DNA of 64,000 nucleotides from NCBI GenBank assembly GCA_900541875.1, contig UQLF01000011.1, positions 1 to 64,000 on the forward strand, written 5' to 3'. Below the pieces are notes generated by a model, which saw nothing but the letters and a program-made list of their open reading frames with translations, did not search any database and had not been told where the DNA came from. The position numbers were made by a program, and so were the translations under genes. Shown here piece after piece: positions 23,020 to 31,441 of this stretch (the first letter of the stretch is position 1; each line of letters starts with the position of its first letter). The DNA comes from an uncultured Collinsella sp. Lineage in GTDB: Bacteria; Actinomycetota; Coriobacteriia; Coriobacteriales; Coriobacteriaceae.

Positions 23020-23486
23020 TGGATGGGGTCGGGGGCGGAACTGGGGAGATAGCGGATTTCTACCTCTATGCCGAGTTCTTGCAGCTCTTTGAAGGCGGCG
23101 ATGTCCATATCGTCTACGGCAACGGCAGGCGTTACAGAGCGTTTGCCCTCCCCTGCCTGCATATGGCCAATGCTGATCTTGGTTATTGGCACACCGCCCT
23201 TAACCAGCGCGAGCGCATCGGCGGGTGAGGCCACCATGATCAGAATCCATTGGCGCGGCGTTGCGGTATGAATGATGTCGATGGCCCTTTGCACCGAGAA
23301 AAACCGCGTCCACACGCCCTCAGGCGCCGCGACCCTCATGGGTGCCCATTGGCGCGAATCCGCCGCGATCTCATCGTTGACGATAAGGACGAGGTTGGAA
23401 CCAACCGCCTCATTCCACAGCTCAACGTCTTGCCCGTAAATGAAACGATCATCGATACGCGTGAGAAGGATCTTGGGTTGAGCCAT
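22992..23486 (-). CDS. orphan mannose/sorbose-family PTS EIIB with Tyr for His
   Basis: 164 residues, collinear with the EIIB at 34321 (KILLTRIDDRF versus NILLTRIDNRL). The phospho-accepting His17 (RLVHGQV in the paralogue) is Tyr17 here (RFIYGQD), so phosphate transfer should be lost. The last eight codons, LVIGDVLK, and the stop are encoded by the palindromic repeat at 22986-23019, so the natural 3' end was replaced. The start at 23486 is chosen by alignment; the ribosome-binding site is weak. No IIA, IIC or IID gene lies next to it. It is either a decaying gene or a regulatory EIIB-like protein. Confidence 0.75.
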   Translation of the reverse strand: MAQPKILLTRIDDRFIYGQDVELWNEAVGSNLVLIVNDEIAADSRQWAPMRVAAPEGVWTRFFSVQRAIDIIHTATPRQWILIMVASPADALALVKGGVPITKISIGHMQAGEGKRSVTPAVAVDDMDIAAFKELQELGIEVEIRYLPSSAPDPIQLVIGDVLK

Positions 23487-23625
23487 GGCTGCCCCATTCT
23501 GCTTGAGACCCATACGAGCGGGACGTCGGCCACCAACTCAACAGCAGGTCAAACGCCAAATGGGTGCCACAGTCATCACGCTTCTAATATTAGTGCATTT
23601 AAAGTGAGAAAAGGCGTCAGAACAC

Positions 23626-23654
23626 TTGCGCGGATGAGCGATGTCCCGTATCAT
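23626..23654 (+). promoter_or_regulatory. promoter of tRNA-Thr
   Basis: TTGCGC at 23626-23631 and TATCAT at 23649-23654 are separated by 17 bp, 39 bp before the tRNA. Confidence 0.5.
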
Positions 23655-23693
23655 AGACAGCCGTTGACGCCTCAGTTGCGTCACCACATGGCC

Positions 23694-23769
23694 GCCAGCG
23701 TAGCTCAGTTGGTAGAGCACCGCTCTCGTAAAGCGGGGGTCACCGGTTCGAGCCCGGTCGCTGGCTCCA
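23694..23769 (+). tRNA. tRNA-Thr (anticodon CGT)
   Basis: A full cloverleaf: acceptor GCCAGCG/CGCTGGC, D arm with AGTTGGTA loop, anticodon stem CCGCT/AGCGG with loop CTCGTAA (anticodon CGT at 23727-23729, reading ACG), T arm ACCGG-TTCGAGC-CCGGT, discriminator T and encoded CCA. A factor-independent terminator follows 11 nt downstream. The decayed and mobile genes on both sides fit a tRNA-linked insertion hotspot, but no attachment-site duplication of its 3' end was found. Confidence 0.97.
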
Positions 23770-23780
23770 TTGCACAAGAT

Positions 23781-23804
23781 AGCCGCCTTCGGGCGGCTTT
23801 TTTG
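23781..23804 (+). terminator. terminator of tRNA-Thr
   Basis: AGCCGCC-TTCG-GGCGGCT, a UUCG-capped stem followed by TTTTTG. Confidence 0.9.
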
Positions 23805-23908
23805 TTGCCGATTTCGGGCGCACATCCGCCGGAATTCGCCCACTCGGTGGACTTCGGGTTTAATGCTTAGGGGCGGGGATTTACCAAAGTGAAATTTTAA
23901 TGAAATCA

Positions 23909-24640
23909 AAACCACCCCTAAAAGGGGTGGTTTGCTCTTAGGGTATAACCCTTGGATTTCCGGCACGCGTCTAAAGGCGCCGGCCCTCACGGGGTTCGGG
24001 CCGCACTGCAGATTGACCCGTGACGGGCCGGTCAAACCGGCGCTATTTACGCCCCGGCCCCCTATCGAAGGGGTCCTCGTACTCCTTGACGCTCAGCCGG
24101 TCGATCGCGATGTCGGCCTTCTCCTGCTCCCGGATGTACTTCGCGATGGTGGCCTCGTTCAGGCCGACGGTGGACACGTAGTAGCCCTCGGCCCAGAACT
24201 TCCTGTTGCCGAACTTGTACTTGAGGTTGGCGTGCCTGTCGAATATCATCAGCGAGCTCTTCCCCTTCAGGTAGCCCATCACGCTCGATACGCTGTACTT
24301 CGGCGGTATCGCCAGCAGCATGTGGACGTGGTCGGGCATCAGGTGCCCCTCGATGATCTCTATCCCCTTGTACTGGCATAGCTTCCTGAAGATCTCCCCA
24401 AGGTCGGACCTTATTTGGTTGTAGATGACTTTGCGCCTACACTTCGGCGTGAACACGACGTGGTACTTGCACATCCACTTCGTGTGCGACAGGCTGTAGG
24501 CCTTCTGGGCCATACGCCACCACCGCCCTCTCGACTCGGATTCCTCGCGGCCTGAACAATCGCAAGTGTCCGGCGAGGGGGCGGCTTTGTAAAGCCGTTT
24601 GGCCCCACCCGCATAGCGGGTGGTTTCTGATGCGGCGCGC
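23909..24640 (-). mobile_element. IS200/IS605-family element (tnpA only)
   Basis: The Y1 transposase gene is flanked by subterminal hairpins rather than inverted repeats: AAACCACCCCT/AGGGGTGGTTT at 23909-23933 and CCACCCGC/GCGGGTGG at 24605-24623, each followed by GGTTT. Further stems lie at about 23963-24040. The exact tips cannot be set from one copy. No tnpB or omega-RNA partner is present. Confidence 0.7.
24043..24513 (-). CDS. tnpA: IS200/IS605-family Y1 transposase TnpA
   Basis: 156 residues from the ATG at 24513, the standard length. The HUH metal motif is PDHVHMLL (His62 and His64) and the nucleophilic tyrosine is expected at Tyr126 (IAKYIREQEKA). It catalyses single-strand excision and insertion of the element. 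The open frame extends 47 codons upstream, but that part overlaps the left-end hairpins and is not conserved in the family. No disruption is visible, so it is potentially active. Confidence 0.93.
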   Translation of the reverse strand: MAQKAYSLSHTKWMCKYHVVFTPKCRRKVIYNQIRSDLGEIFRKLCQYKGIEIIEGHLMPDHVHMLLAIPPKYSVSSVMGYLKGKSSLMIFDRHANLKYKFGNRKFWAEGYYVSTVGLNEATIAKYIREQEKADIAIDRLSVKEYEDPFDRGPGRK

Positions 24641-24987
24641 TGCGCGCCCCGCACAGGCTAAAGCCCGTAAAAAAGAAACCCAGCTGCAACAATTGCCATG
24701 GTGAGGGCTCGAATTGGCCATATAGATCTAAAATAGTCACGATACCTTCTCTTTTGCTGGAACGATATATCTATACAAGGTTGTGAGCGGAAAACAAAAT
24801 ACGTCGATTGCTATCCGACAAACGGGTCTGGAATTGCATTCACCGGCATTTTGGGGCAGATTGATACACATGTACGAAAGGGAACCTATGTGGTGCGTTG
24901 GGTTGGAGCTGCTGCAGGCCCGATATGGATTGCGGTCTTGCGCCCCGATGTCCAAATAGGTTTCTCTCTCTAGACGGGAAGTTGCTC

Positions 24988-25353
24988 ATGGACGCCATAT
25001 ATGACGGAGATGACTGGGTCGATCATTATACTTGGCGCCTGGTCGGCTCGGATGACAATGGGGATGTGGTGTTTGATGGACTATGTCCAAAGCATCTCCA
25101 TCCTTTTGTCTCGTCGTTAATTGAGAGTTCCGCTCGTGTTGCCCCCTACAGCTCGGCATCGCTTCATGATACGGACGTTTTGAAGACCATAAGGGAATCA
25201 ATTGACGATGGCACGATGAGCGGCCCGCTGTTTTCTCGGCTCGTGGGGCTAGATGAGATTGGCTCGAAACGACTGCTTGCGGACGAAGAAGTGGAACTCA
25301 CTTATCGGTCGATGATTTCAATCCTGCGGCTAGCCGATGTTCTTCGCAAATAA
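24988..25353 (+). CDS. small acidic hypothetical protein
   Basis: 121 residues from the ATG at 24988, with GGGAAG 8 nt upstream; the frame is open 30 codons earlier without a ribosome-binding site. It starts MDAIYDGDDWVDHYTWRLVG, is acidic with no membrane segment or signal peptide, and I do not recognise a family. GC content is lower than in the neighbours and it stands alone beside an IS element, so recent acquisition is likely. A 29-codon frame at 24870-24959 just upstream may be a remnant. Confidence 0.5.
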   Translation: MDAIYDGDDWVDHYTWRLVGSDDNGDVVFDGLCPKHLHPFVSSLIESSARVAPYSSASLHDTDVLKTIRESIDDGTMSGPLFSRLVGLDEIGSKRLLADEEVELTYRSMISILRLADVLRK

Positions 25354-25390
25354 ATCCAAGCACAACGCCGCCGGCAACTCCCCTACTCAA

Positions 25391-25440
25391 CAAAAAGCCC
25401 CGCCAACCGCAATCCTCAAAGGAACCGCGATCAGCGGGGT
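25391..25440 (-). terminator. terminator of the yhcH transcript
   Basis: On the minus strand CCCCGC...GCGGGG (25434-25439 and 25398-25403), with an inner GCGGTT pairing, is followed by TTTTTG. Confidence 0.7.
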
Positions 25441-25500
25441 CCAAGCGCGCCCCTCCAAGGGATAACGCTCGCAACACGAACAGCTCAGCCGAGCAGCTCG

Positions 25501-25974
25501 TTACTCCTCCCAGTAAGCGTCTGCAAGCAGCTTAAAGCAGATCTTCTTGACCGGCTGCGCGCCATCGCCCGGGAACTCGAGCGTGGGCATATGAGGCTCG
25601 CCGGCAACAAACAGCGCAAACTTATCGTCAGCAAGATCGCCGGCGATCGAAGCGTCGGAATCGACCAGATCGTAGTCGTCCTTCTCGTCAAACTCCTGGA
25701 CAAGCGTCAGGCTGCCCGTGGCAACCTTAAAGGCCTCGCGACCCTCAATGTCGATCTGCAGGTCGTGATAGCGCTGATGCGTCTCATAGTGAGCCTCGGC
25801 CTCGGGGCGCGTCGTGGGAGCCATGACGTTCGCAAAGACCTTGTCGCCCAGAATCGGATGGCTGCCGACCTCTAGCTGCGCCGGATCGTTCTCCTCGAGC
25901 CAGTCGATCAGCACGTCGAGGCCCTTGAGCATTCCGCGATACTCCTCGATATCGCCCAATGCACCGTAAATCAT
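25501..25974 (-). CDS. YhcH/YjgK/YiaL-family sugar anomerase-like protein
   Basis: 157 residues of the YhcH/YjgK/YiaL (DUF386) cupin family, full length. The ETHQRYHDLQIDIEG motif supplies metal-ligand His residues and FVAGEPHMP the C-terminal one. Members of this family include an N-acetylneuraminate anomerase; others are linked to sugar catabolism without a defined substrate. It is the last gene of the cluster with lacC2 and the epimerase-like gene, so it may act on amino-sugar or galactose anomers; this is inference. Confidence 0.85.
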   Translation of the reverse strand: MIYGALGDIEEYRGMLKGLDVLIDWLEENDPAQLEVGSHPILGDKVFANVMAPTTRPEAEAHYETHQRYHDLQIDIEGREAFKVATGSLTLVQEFDEKDDYDLVDSDASIAGDLADDKFALFVAGEPHMPTLEFPGDGAQPVKKICFKLLADAYWEE

Positions 25975-26006
25975 CTAAATCCCCTCTCGGATCGTTTCTT
26001 TGGCGG

Positions 26007-26177
26007 CTACTCGGCAAACGCATTGCCGACGCTCTTGCCACCCACATACGTCTCGACCAGGGTAAGGTCGGGATTGAACACGACAGCGTCGGCGCCGCGC
26101 CCCGGCATAATGCTACCGCACTTGTCGTCGGCTCTAACCGCAAGCAAACGACCGATGCCGGGGGCGACGCCCAAACT
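26007..26177 (-). pseudogene. 3' remnant of an N-acetylhexosamine-6-phosphate deacetylase gene
   Basis: The minus strand encodes, in one frame to a TAG stop, DDKCGSIMPGRGADAVVFNP and TLVETYVGGKSVGNAFAE. This matches the C-terminus of the intact deacetylase at 28874 (EDKCGSIMPGRDADFVVFDH, TLVETYVGGQSVGNAFTE). Only about 56 codons remain, with no start, beginning 1 nt after the lacC2 stop. It is a leftover of duplication or recombination between deacetylase genes. Confidence 0.85.
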
Positions 26178-26178
26178 C

Positions 26179-27114
26179 TTACAGCTCAGTCACGACAACG
26201 CCGTTGTAAACCTCGTCCCAACGATCCATGACCAGATGGCCGGTCATGGGATCCATGGCGTTGAGCTTGCCGCAGGTGTTGGCGGTACGCAGCACCGTCT
26301 CGTCATCCGCACCAGCAGCAATCGCATGTGCGAAGCCTGCGATAGTGGAGTCACCAGAGCCCGTGGCGTTAACAGCAGGGATATCGGGCGTCTTTGCGCG
26401 GAACGCACGGCCATTGTGGAAGCCAACGGAGCCGGCAGCGCCCATGGACACGACGACCCAGGGGATATCGGAGAAGCGGGCATCAGAGGCAAGCGCGGCG
26501 CGGAGCTCGTCCACATCGTCAGTGGTAAAGCTCGTGCCCAGAAGGCCGTTGATCTCGGTCAGGTTAGGCTTGACCAGCTCGGGCTTAATTTCGGACTTAA
26601 GGGCGGCCTCGAGCGAAGCACCCGAGGTATCGAGCAGCACCTTGGCGCCGGCGTTCTCGGCAATGCCCGTAATCTTGGCATAGTAGTCTGCCTCGACACC
26701 GCGGGGTAGCGAACCCGAGATGGTAACGACAGCGGCCTTGCTCGCGAGCTCGGTAAACTTGGCGGTAAAGGCATCGAGCTCCTCGGGGGCAATCGTCGGG
26801 CCGCTCTCGAGCAGCTCGGTCTGGTTGCCGGCGTGGAGGATGTTGAGGCAAATACGAGTCTCGCCCTTGATGGGTACAAAATCATTCTTAATGCCGTTGG
26901 CGTCCATGAGCTCGGCCATGTAGGCGCCCATGTGGCCGCCGAGCAGACCGGTTGCCACGACGTCGTCGCCCAGCTGACCCAGCACACGGGCCACGTTGAG
27001 GCCCTTGCCGCCGGCGGTCTTTTCGGGCGTCACACGGTTGACGTCGTCGATAACGAGCCCATCGAGCTGATAGCGCGTATCGACAGACGGGTTCATCGTA
27101 ACGGTGAGGATCAT
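26179..27114 (-). CDS. lacC: tagatose-6-phosphate kinase (PfkB family), copy 2
   Basis: 311 residues, a close paralogue of the lacC at 109-1044, with the same AGGKGLNVARV and NATGSGDSTIAGF motifs and the same C-terminus (VVTEL). In this cluster it can phosphorylate the tagatose-6-phosphate produced by AgaS from galactosamine-6-phosphate, so each of the two sugar islands has its own kinase. It lies 59 nt downstream of the epimerase-like gene in the same direction. LacC is favoured over FruK by context. Confidence 0.87.
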   Translation of the reverse strand: MILTVTMNPSVDTRYQLDGLVIDDVNRVTPEKTAGGKGLNVARVLGQLGDDVVATGLLGGHMGAYMAELMDANGIKNDFVPIKGETRICLNILHAGNQTELLESGPTIAPEELDAFTAKFTELASKAAVVTISGSLPRGVEADYYAKITGIAENAGAKVLLDTSGASLEAALKSEIKPELVKPNLTEINGLLGTSFTTDDVDELRAALASDARFSDIPWVVVSMGAAGSVGFHNGRAFRAKTPDIPAVNATGSGDSTIAGFAHAIAAGADDETVLRTANTCGKLNAMDPMTGHLVMDRWDEVYNGVVVTEL

Positions 27115-27173
27115 TTTTAGCTCCTTATCTCGCAGGCTCCTTATGCCTCGCGATACGAGTCGACAAAACGGAA

Positions 27174-28055
27174 TTACAGAATCTCAATCGTGAACGAGCG
27201 GACGATGGTCTCCTTGGGCTTGGCGACAAGGCAGCCGCGCTTATGCTCAAGCACGTCGTCCTCATCGGAGCAGGTCGAAAGGCCGCCCCAGGGCTCAACC
27301 GCCACAAAATCGCCCTCGGGCTTACTCCACACAATGAGATACGGGAAGCCCTCGAAGCTCAGGCGGACGCCCTTGTCCTCACCCTTCTTGGAAAGCGTGA
27401 CCTGGCGGCTCTCGAGCACGTCAAAGATGGTCTCCGCAAAATCGAAGAGCTCGTGCGACAGGGGCAGCGTCTTTCCCACCATGGGGTTCTTGGAACGGTT
27501 TGCCACGTCAATCAATCCGGTCGAGGGCACGGCGGTGCAAAGCTCCGCAGCCTCGTCTTTCTCAAAGCGCAGCTCGTAGTCCGTATAGGCCTCGCCCTCA
27601 TCGAGCGGACACCTAAAGCCGGGATGACCGCCGATAAAGAACGGCATGTCCTCGGTTCCCTCGTTGGTCACCTCATAGGAGACGCGCACGGCGGTATCCT
27701 CGAGCGTATAACGAGCGACAAGCTTAAACGGATACGGATAATCGCTCAGCAGCGCGGCGTTATCCTCCGAAGCCAGGCACATCGCCAGCTCGTTCTCGCC
27801 TTGGCTCAGCAGCTTCCACTCCTGTTTGCGCGCAAACCCGTGGCGAGCGAGCTTTACATGATGCCCGGCAAACGTCATGGCGCTGTTGTCGCGCAAGCCT
27901 CCACAAATCGGGAAGCAAATCGGTGCCTGGCCGGACCACACGGCGGGATCGCCCTGCCACAGATACTCGCGACCTCCAGCCTCGATCGAGGTAAACGAAC
28001 CGCCAGCCGTGGACACCTTAATAGAAATCGAATCGTTGGAGAGAGCGTATTCCAT
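27174..28055 (-). CDS. aldose 1-epimerase family protein, LacX-like
   Basis: 293 residues of the galactose-mutarotase superfamily, short LacX/YeaD-type branch. It shows YLWQGDPAVWSGQAPICFPI near the N-terminus, RHGFAR with the first catalytic His, GGHPGFRCPL with the second His, and WSKPEGDFVAVEPWGG carrying the C-terminal acidic region. LacX is found in lac operons of lactic acid bacteria with no settled role; related enzymes act on hexose-6-phosphates. It has a GAAAGGA site 8 nt before the ATG and sits upstream of lacC2. Confidence 0.85.
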   Translation of the reverse strand: MEYALSNDSISIKVSTAGGSFTSIEAGGREYLWQGDPAVWSGQAPICFPICGGLRDNSAMTFAGHHVKLARHGFARKQEWKLLSQGENELAMCLASEDNAALLSDYPYPFKLVARYTLEDTAVRVSYEVTNEGTEDMPFFIGGHPGFRCPLDEGEAYTDYELRFEKDEAAELCTAVPSTGLIDVANRSKNPMVGKTLPLSHELFDFAETIFDVLESRQVTLSKKGEDKGVRLSFEGFPYLIVWSKPEGDFVAVEPWGGLSTCSDEDDVLEHKRGCLVAKPKETIVRSFTIEIL

Positions 28056-28213
28056 TGCCCATCCTTTCGAACAACTGCTTTTTTTGCTCGCAAGAACCCG
28101 TCTCGGCCCTGACCAAAGGACAAACCCGCACGTTCATCGATACGTCCGGTATCCCAGCCATGCAACGGGGTACCATACAGACATTGATGCAATTACAGCT
28201 GAAAGGCCTTCTT

Positions 28214-28798
28214 ATGCGAACCATCATCCTCTACGCCTCGCGCCATCACGGCAATACGAAAAAGCTCGTGGACGCCATCGTCGAGGCACACCCCGAGATC
28301 GATACCCTCGACGTCAAGGCGATTGGCAAAAACGAGTATCCCAACCTGCACGAATATCATCTGATCGGTGTCGCCACGGGAATCTATTACTCCGAGATCG
28401 ACAAGGACATGGCACGCGTGCTCACGAACGTGCTGCAGCCGCAGGACAAGGTGTTTGGCCTTATGACCTACGGTGGCAAAAACAAGTGGTACGGCAAGGA
28501 TATCGATGGCATCTGCCGCATGAGGCAGGCCATCTTTATGGGTATCTACGGCTGCCCCGGTTTTGATACGTGGGGGCCGTTCAAGCTCGCCGGCGGTGTC
28601 CAAAAGGGACACCCGACCGCCGAGGAAATTAAGGGCGCCGTCAACTTCTTCGACAAGATCGAAGACGAGTATGGTGACATCATCGTCGAAGAGTACGCCA
28701 AGCGTGAGAAGCGTCTAGCCTACGAAAAGGAGCATCCTGCGGGAGGTCTTGTGGCCGGCGTCAAGCGCACGGCAAAGAAGATCGCTAACAAGCTGTAA
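28214..28798 (+). CDS. flavodoxin-domain protein
   Basis: 194 residues from the ATG at 28214 (GAAAGG upstream); the open frame reaches back to 28055 but overlaps the opposite promoter. The N-terminal TIILYASRHHGNTKKLV is the flavodoxin FMN phosphate loop, followed by the alpha/beta flavodoxin fold to about residue 165. A basic Lys-rich tail ends VKRTAKKIANKL. It is divergent from the epimerase-like gene and convergent with nagA, with its own terminator. Its role is probably electron transfer; the partner is unknown. Confidence 0.85.
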   Translation: MRTIILYASRHHGNTKKLVDAIVEAHPEIDTLDVKAIGKNEYPNLHEYHLIGVATGIYYSEIDKDMARVLTNVLQPQDKVFGLMTYGGKNKWYGKDIDGICRMRQAIFMGIYGCPGFDTWGPFKLAGGVQKGHPTAEEIKGAVNFFDKIEDEYGDIIVEEYAKREKRLAYEKEHPAGGLVAGVKRTAKKIANKL

Positions 28799-28830
28799 CT
28801 GTGAAGGTGCTTTTGAGCGTTAAACCCATA

Positions 28831-28868
28831 CGGCGGGTCCGAGCAGATTCGGGCCCGCCGTCTTTTTC
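28831..28868 (+). terminator. terminator of the flavodoxin gene
   Basis: CGGCGGGTCC/GGGCCCGCCG arms are followed by TCTTTTTC. The mirrored structure may also serve nagA, which converges at 28874. Confidence 0.8.
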
Positions 28869-28873
28869 TATCG

Positions 28874-30043
28874 TTACTCGGTAAAGGCGTTGCCGACGCT
28901 CTGGCCGCCAACATACGTCTCGACGAGGGTAAGCTCATGGTCGAACACGACAAAGTCGGCGTCGCGACCCGGCATGATGCTGCCGCACTTATCCTCGATG
29001 TGCGCGGAGCGTGCCGGCACCTCGGTTGCCATGCGAATGGCGATATCGGCGCTGGCGATGCCCCAGTCGACGATGTTCTTGACGCCCTGGGCAAGCGTGA
29101 GCACCGAGCCGGCAATGCTCTTGCCGTCAGCGAGCCAGCACAGGTTGTCCTTCATGATGACGTCCATGCCACCACTGGTGTAGCTGCCCTCGGGCATGCC
29201 GCCGCAACCCAGGCAGTCGGTGATGAGCACCGTGTGCTGCCAGCCCTTTGCCTGCAGCAGCGCCTTGATGGCGGCAGGGTTTACGTGCTTGCCGTCACAG
29301 ATGATCTCGGCGTAGGTCTCGGGCGTGGACATGGCAGCACCCACGACACCGGGCTCACGGTGGTGCAGCCCGCGCTGGCCGTTATAGGTATGCGTAAAGC
29401 AGCTGGCACCGGCGTTGATGGCGGCGATGCACTCATCGTAGGTGGCGTCGGAGTGACCGATGCTGGTCACCACACCCTTGGCGTTCAGAGCAGCCGCATA
29501 AGCAGCGGCACCGTCGCGCTCGGCGGCCATGGCACTCTTAACGATACGTCCGCCGGCAGCCTCCTGCCACTGGTCGAAAACCTCCTCGGAGGGATCAATC
29601 AGATAAGCGGGGTTCTGCGCGCCCACGTGCTTCATAGTAAAGAAGGGGCCCTCCAGGTAGATGCCCTGAATGCGAGCACCGCAGAAGTCGGGGCCACGGC
29701 CCTCATCGGCCTGGGCGATGGCGGCGCAGGCGTCCTTGATCTGCTCGACGCCATCGGTGAACGTCGTGGGCAGCCAGCTGGTGGTACCGCGACGGGCAAG
29801 TTCGGTCGAGCTGATATCGATGCCCTCGGGATCGTTATCAGTAGTTGAGTGGTTGTAGAAACCATGGATGTGAGTATCGACCATACCCGGTGCGATCCAC
29901 GATCCCGTGTAGTCCTTAATCTCGCAAGAGGGCTCGTCGGCCTGCCAAGCGCCAAAGACGCCATCCTCGACCATAAGATAGCCGCCCAGTTGCGGACCTG
30001 CCGGCAAGAAGAACTTGTCAGCCTTAATTGCGTACGTGCTCAT
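28874..30043 (-). CDS. nagA: N-acetylglucosamine/galactosamine-6-phosphate deacetylase
   Basis: 389 residues from the ATG at 30043 (AGGAG 5 nt upstream; a GTG two codons earlier is possible). NagA/AgaA amidohydrolase motifs: metal ligand Glu in YLEGPFF, HSDATYDE, HTYNGQRGLHHREPG, and the catalytic Asp in LITDCLGCGG. It removes acetate from GlcNAc-6-P or GalNAc-6-P. Being next to AgaS and a mannose-family PTS, and with no NagB-type gene here, it is more likely the GalNAc-6-P enzyme (AgaA). The C-terminus is duplicated as a remnant at 26007. Confidence 0.9.
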   Translation of the reverse strand: MSTYAIKADKFFLPAGPQLGGYLMVEDGVFGAWQADEPSCEIKDYTGSWIAPGMVDTHIHGFYNHSTTDNDPEGIDISSTELARRGTTSWLPTTFTDGVEQIKDACAAIAQADEGRGPDFCGARIQGIYLEGPFFTMKHVGAQNPAYLIDPSEEVFDQWQEAAGGRIVKSAMAAERDGAAAYAAALNAKGVVTSIGHSDATYDECIAAINAGASCFTHTYNGQRGLHHREPGVVGAAMSTPETYAEIICDGKHVNPAAIKALLQAKGWQHTVLITDCLGCGGMPEGSYTSGGMDVIMKDNLCWLADGKSIAGSVLTLAQGVKNIVDWGIASADIAIRMATEVPARSAHIEDKCGSIMPGRDADFVVFDHELTLVETYVGGQSVGNAFTE

Positions 30044-30103
30044 ATGCACTCCTTGCTTCTAAAGCAGTTGACTGTGGTGTTGCTTATACCCAGCTCACGT
30101 AAA

Positions 30104-30142
30104 ACAAAAAGCGCCCGCCCGCCGTTATGAGCGGACGGGCGC
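30104..30142 (-). terminator. terminator of agaS
   Basis: On the minus strand GCGCCCGTCCGC...GCGGGCGGGCGC is followed by TTTTTGTTTT, so agaS and nagA are probably separate transcripts. Confidence 0.85.
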
Positions 30143-30160
30143 CCTTACAGGGGGACGCGA

Positions 30161-31327
30161 TTAAGCGGTGAAGGGGTGAATCGTCACGCCCTTAACCACG
30201 CGGTTGACCGTGCCGGTGGGGCTCGGCGTATCGGGCGTGTTGCCCACGCGCACGGAGTTGAGCAGGCTGATGGCCTGGGCAAACATCACGAACGGCAGAG
30301 CAAGGTAGCCCTCGGGAAGCGCCTCGTAGCCCTTAAAGGTGAAGGACTCACCCTCATAGACGGTGGCACCTTCCTGTTGAACGGCGATGGTGTGCTGAGC
30401 GATCTCGTCGCCACCGATCTCGTTGAGGATGTCGATGTCGTACTGACGGGTGTAGGCGTCGTTGTTGACGAACACGAAGACGAGCGTCTTATCGTCGACG
30501 AAGGACTTAGGTCCGTGACGATAGCCCATGGAGGTGTCGTAGGAAGTAGCGACCAGACCGTGAGCGAGCTCGAGGATCTTGAGCTGGCTCTCCTGGGCAA
30601 GGCCACCGAAGGAGCCAGAACCCAAGTAGGTCACGCGGTTGAAGTCGCCAGCCAGGTAATCGGCGATCTCGGGCTCACGGGAGATGACCTCCTCGCCCAT
30701 CTTGGCGATGGTCTCGACCCACTCGGCCTTCTGCTCGTCAGAGGTAGTGTCGAAAATAAGGGTGGAGAGCAGGGTCATGCAGGAATAAGAGCCAGTCATG
30801 GCGAAGCCCTTGTCGTTGGCGCGCGGAATGAGCAGCGTCAGCGCGTTGGGATCATCGGCAGACTCGACAGCGAGCTTACCCTCGGGAGCGCAGGTGATGT
30901 TGAGGAACTTGACGTTGTGGACGAGCTCCTTGGCAACGGCAACGGCGGCAAGGCTCTCGGGGCTGTTGCCAGAGCGGGCAAAGGAAACCACGAGCGTGGG
31001 ATCCTCGGCGCGCAGGAAGTCGCGCGGGGCGCTCACGATGTCGGTCGTGGCGATGGGCTTAAAGTCGTAGAGATCAGTGTTGCCAGCATGACGCAGGTAC
31101 GGGGCGCAGGTATCGCCAACGTAGTCGGACGTACCGGCACCGGTGAAGACAACGGACAGACGACCCTCGCCCATAGCGCGAGCCTCGGCCAAGAAGGCCT
31201 CGATGGCCTCCTTGTTCTCGCGATAGATGTTGAGCGTATCACGCCAAAGCTCGGGCTGCTGAGCAATCTCGGCCGTGGTGATCTGGGCGCCGAGCTCGGT
31301 GAGCTCCTCGACACTCTTCTCGAACAT
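30161..31327 (-). CDS. agaS: galactosamine-6-phosphate deaminase/isomerase AgaS
   Basis: 388 residues with two SIS domains, full length for AgaS. The first has VVFTGAGTSDYVGD and SFARSGNSPESLA, the second YLGSGSFGGLAQESQLKILE and MGYRHGPKSFV. AgaS converts galactosamine-6-phosphate to tagatose-6-phosphate plus ammonia, which LacC can then phosphorylate. A CTGGTAGTAACCAG palindrome 62 bp upstream matches a site before the EIIA gene at 35564, so it is probably controlled by the GntR protein at 31442. It has its own terminator. Confidence 0.92.
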   Translation of the reverse strand: MFEKSVEELTELGAQITTAEIAQQPELWRDTLNIYRENKEAIEAFLAEARAMGEGRLSVVFTGAGTSDYVGDTCAPYLRHAGNTDLYDFKPIATTDIVSAPRDFLRAEDPTLVVSFARSGNSPESLAAVAVAKELVHNVKFLNITCAPEGKLAVESADDPNALTLLIPRANDKGFAMTGSYSCMTLLSTLIFDTTSDEQKAEWVETIAKMGEEVISREPEIADYLAGDFNRVTYLGSGSFGGLAQESQLKILELAHGLVATSYDTSMGYRHGPKSFVDDKTLVFVFVNNDAYTRQYDIDILNEIGGDEIAQHTIAVQQEGATVYEGESFTFKGYEALPEGYLALPFVMFAQAISLLNSVRVGNTPDTPSPTGTVNRVVKGVTIHPFTA

Positions 31328-31386
31328 TTCTAATACCTCTCTCTAGAAGTAATCCTCTGACGTGCAATTATACACTTCAGTTGGTT

Positions 31387-31404
31387 ATCTGGTAGTAACC
31401 AGTT
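31387..31404. promoter_or_regulatory. GntR-type operator before agaS
   Basis: CTGGTAGTAACCAG (31389-31402): inverted CTGGT/ACCAG half-sites with 4-bp spacing, inside the agaS promoter region. A GGTTA half-site precedes it. Confidence 0.65.
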
Positions 31405-31441
31405 AAATGCAAAGAATCATCATATGGATACGATGCGAACA

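Noticed and set aside
23538..24035. A 165-codon minus-strand frame across the tRNA-Thr gene
   Set aside because: It overlaps a tRNA, its terminator and the IS200 end hairpins, with no ribosome-binding site or known domain.
23694..25353. An integrated element using the tRNA-Thr 3' end as attachment site
   Set aside because: No integrase gene and no second copy of the tRNA 3' end were found in the downstream 2 kb.
26179..27114. Calling the two LacC proteins 1-phosphofructokinases
   Set aside because: The family motifs do not separate the two activities, but one gene follows lacA-lacB and the other shares a cluster with AgaS, and no fructose PTS lies nearby.
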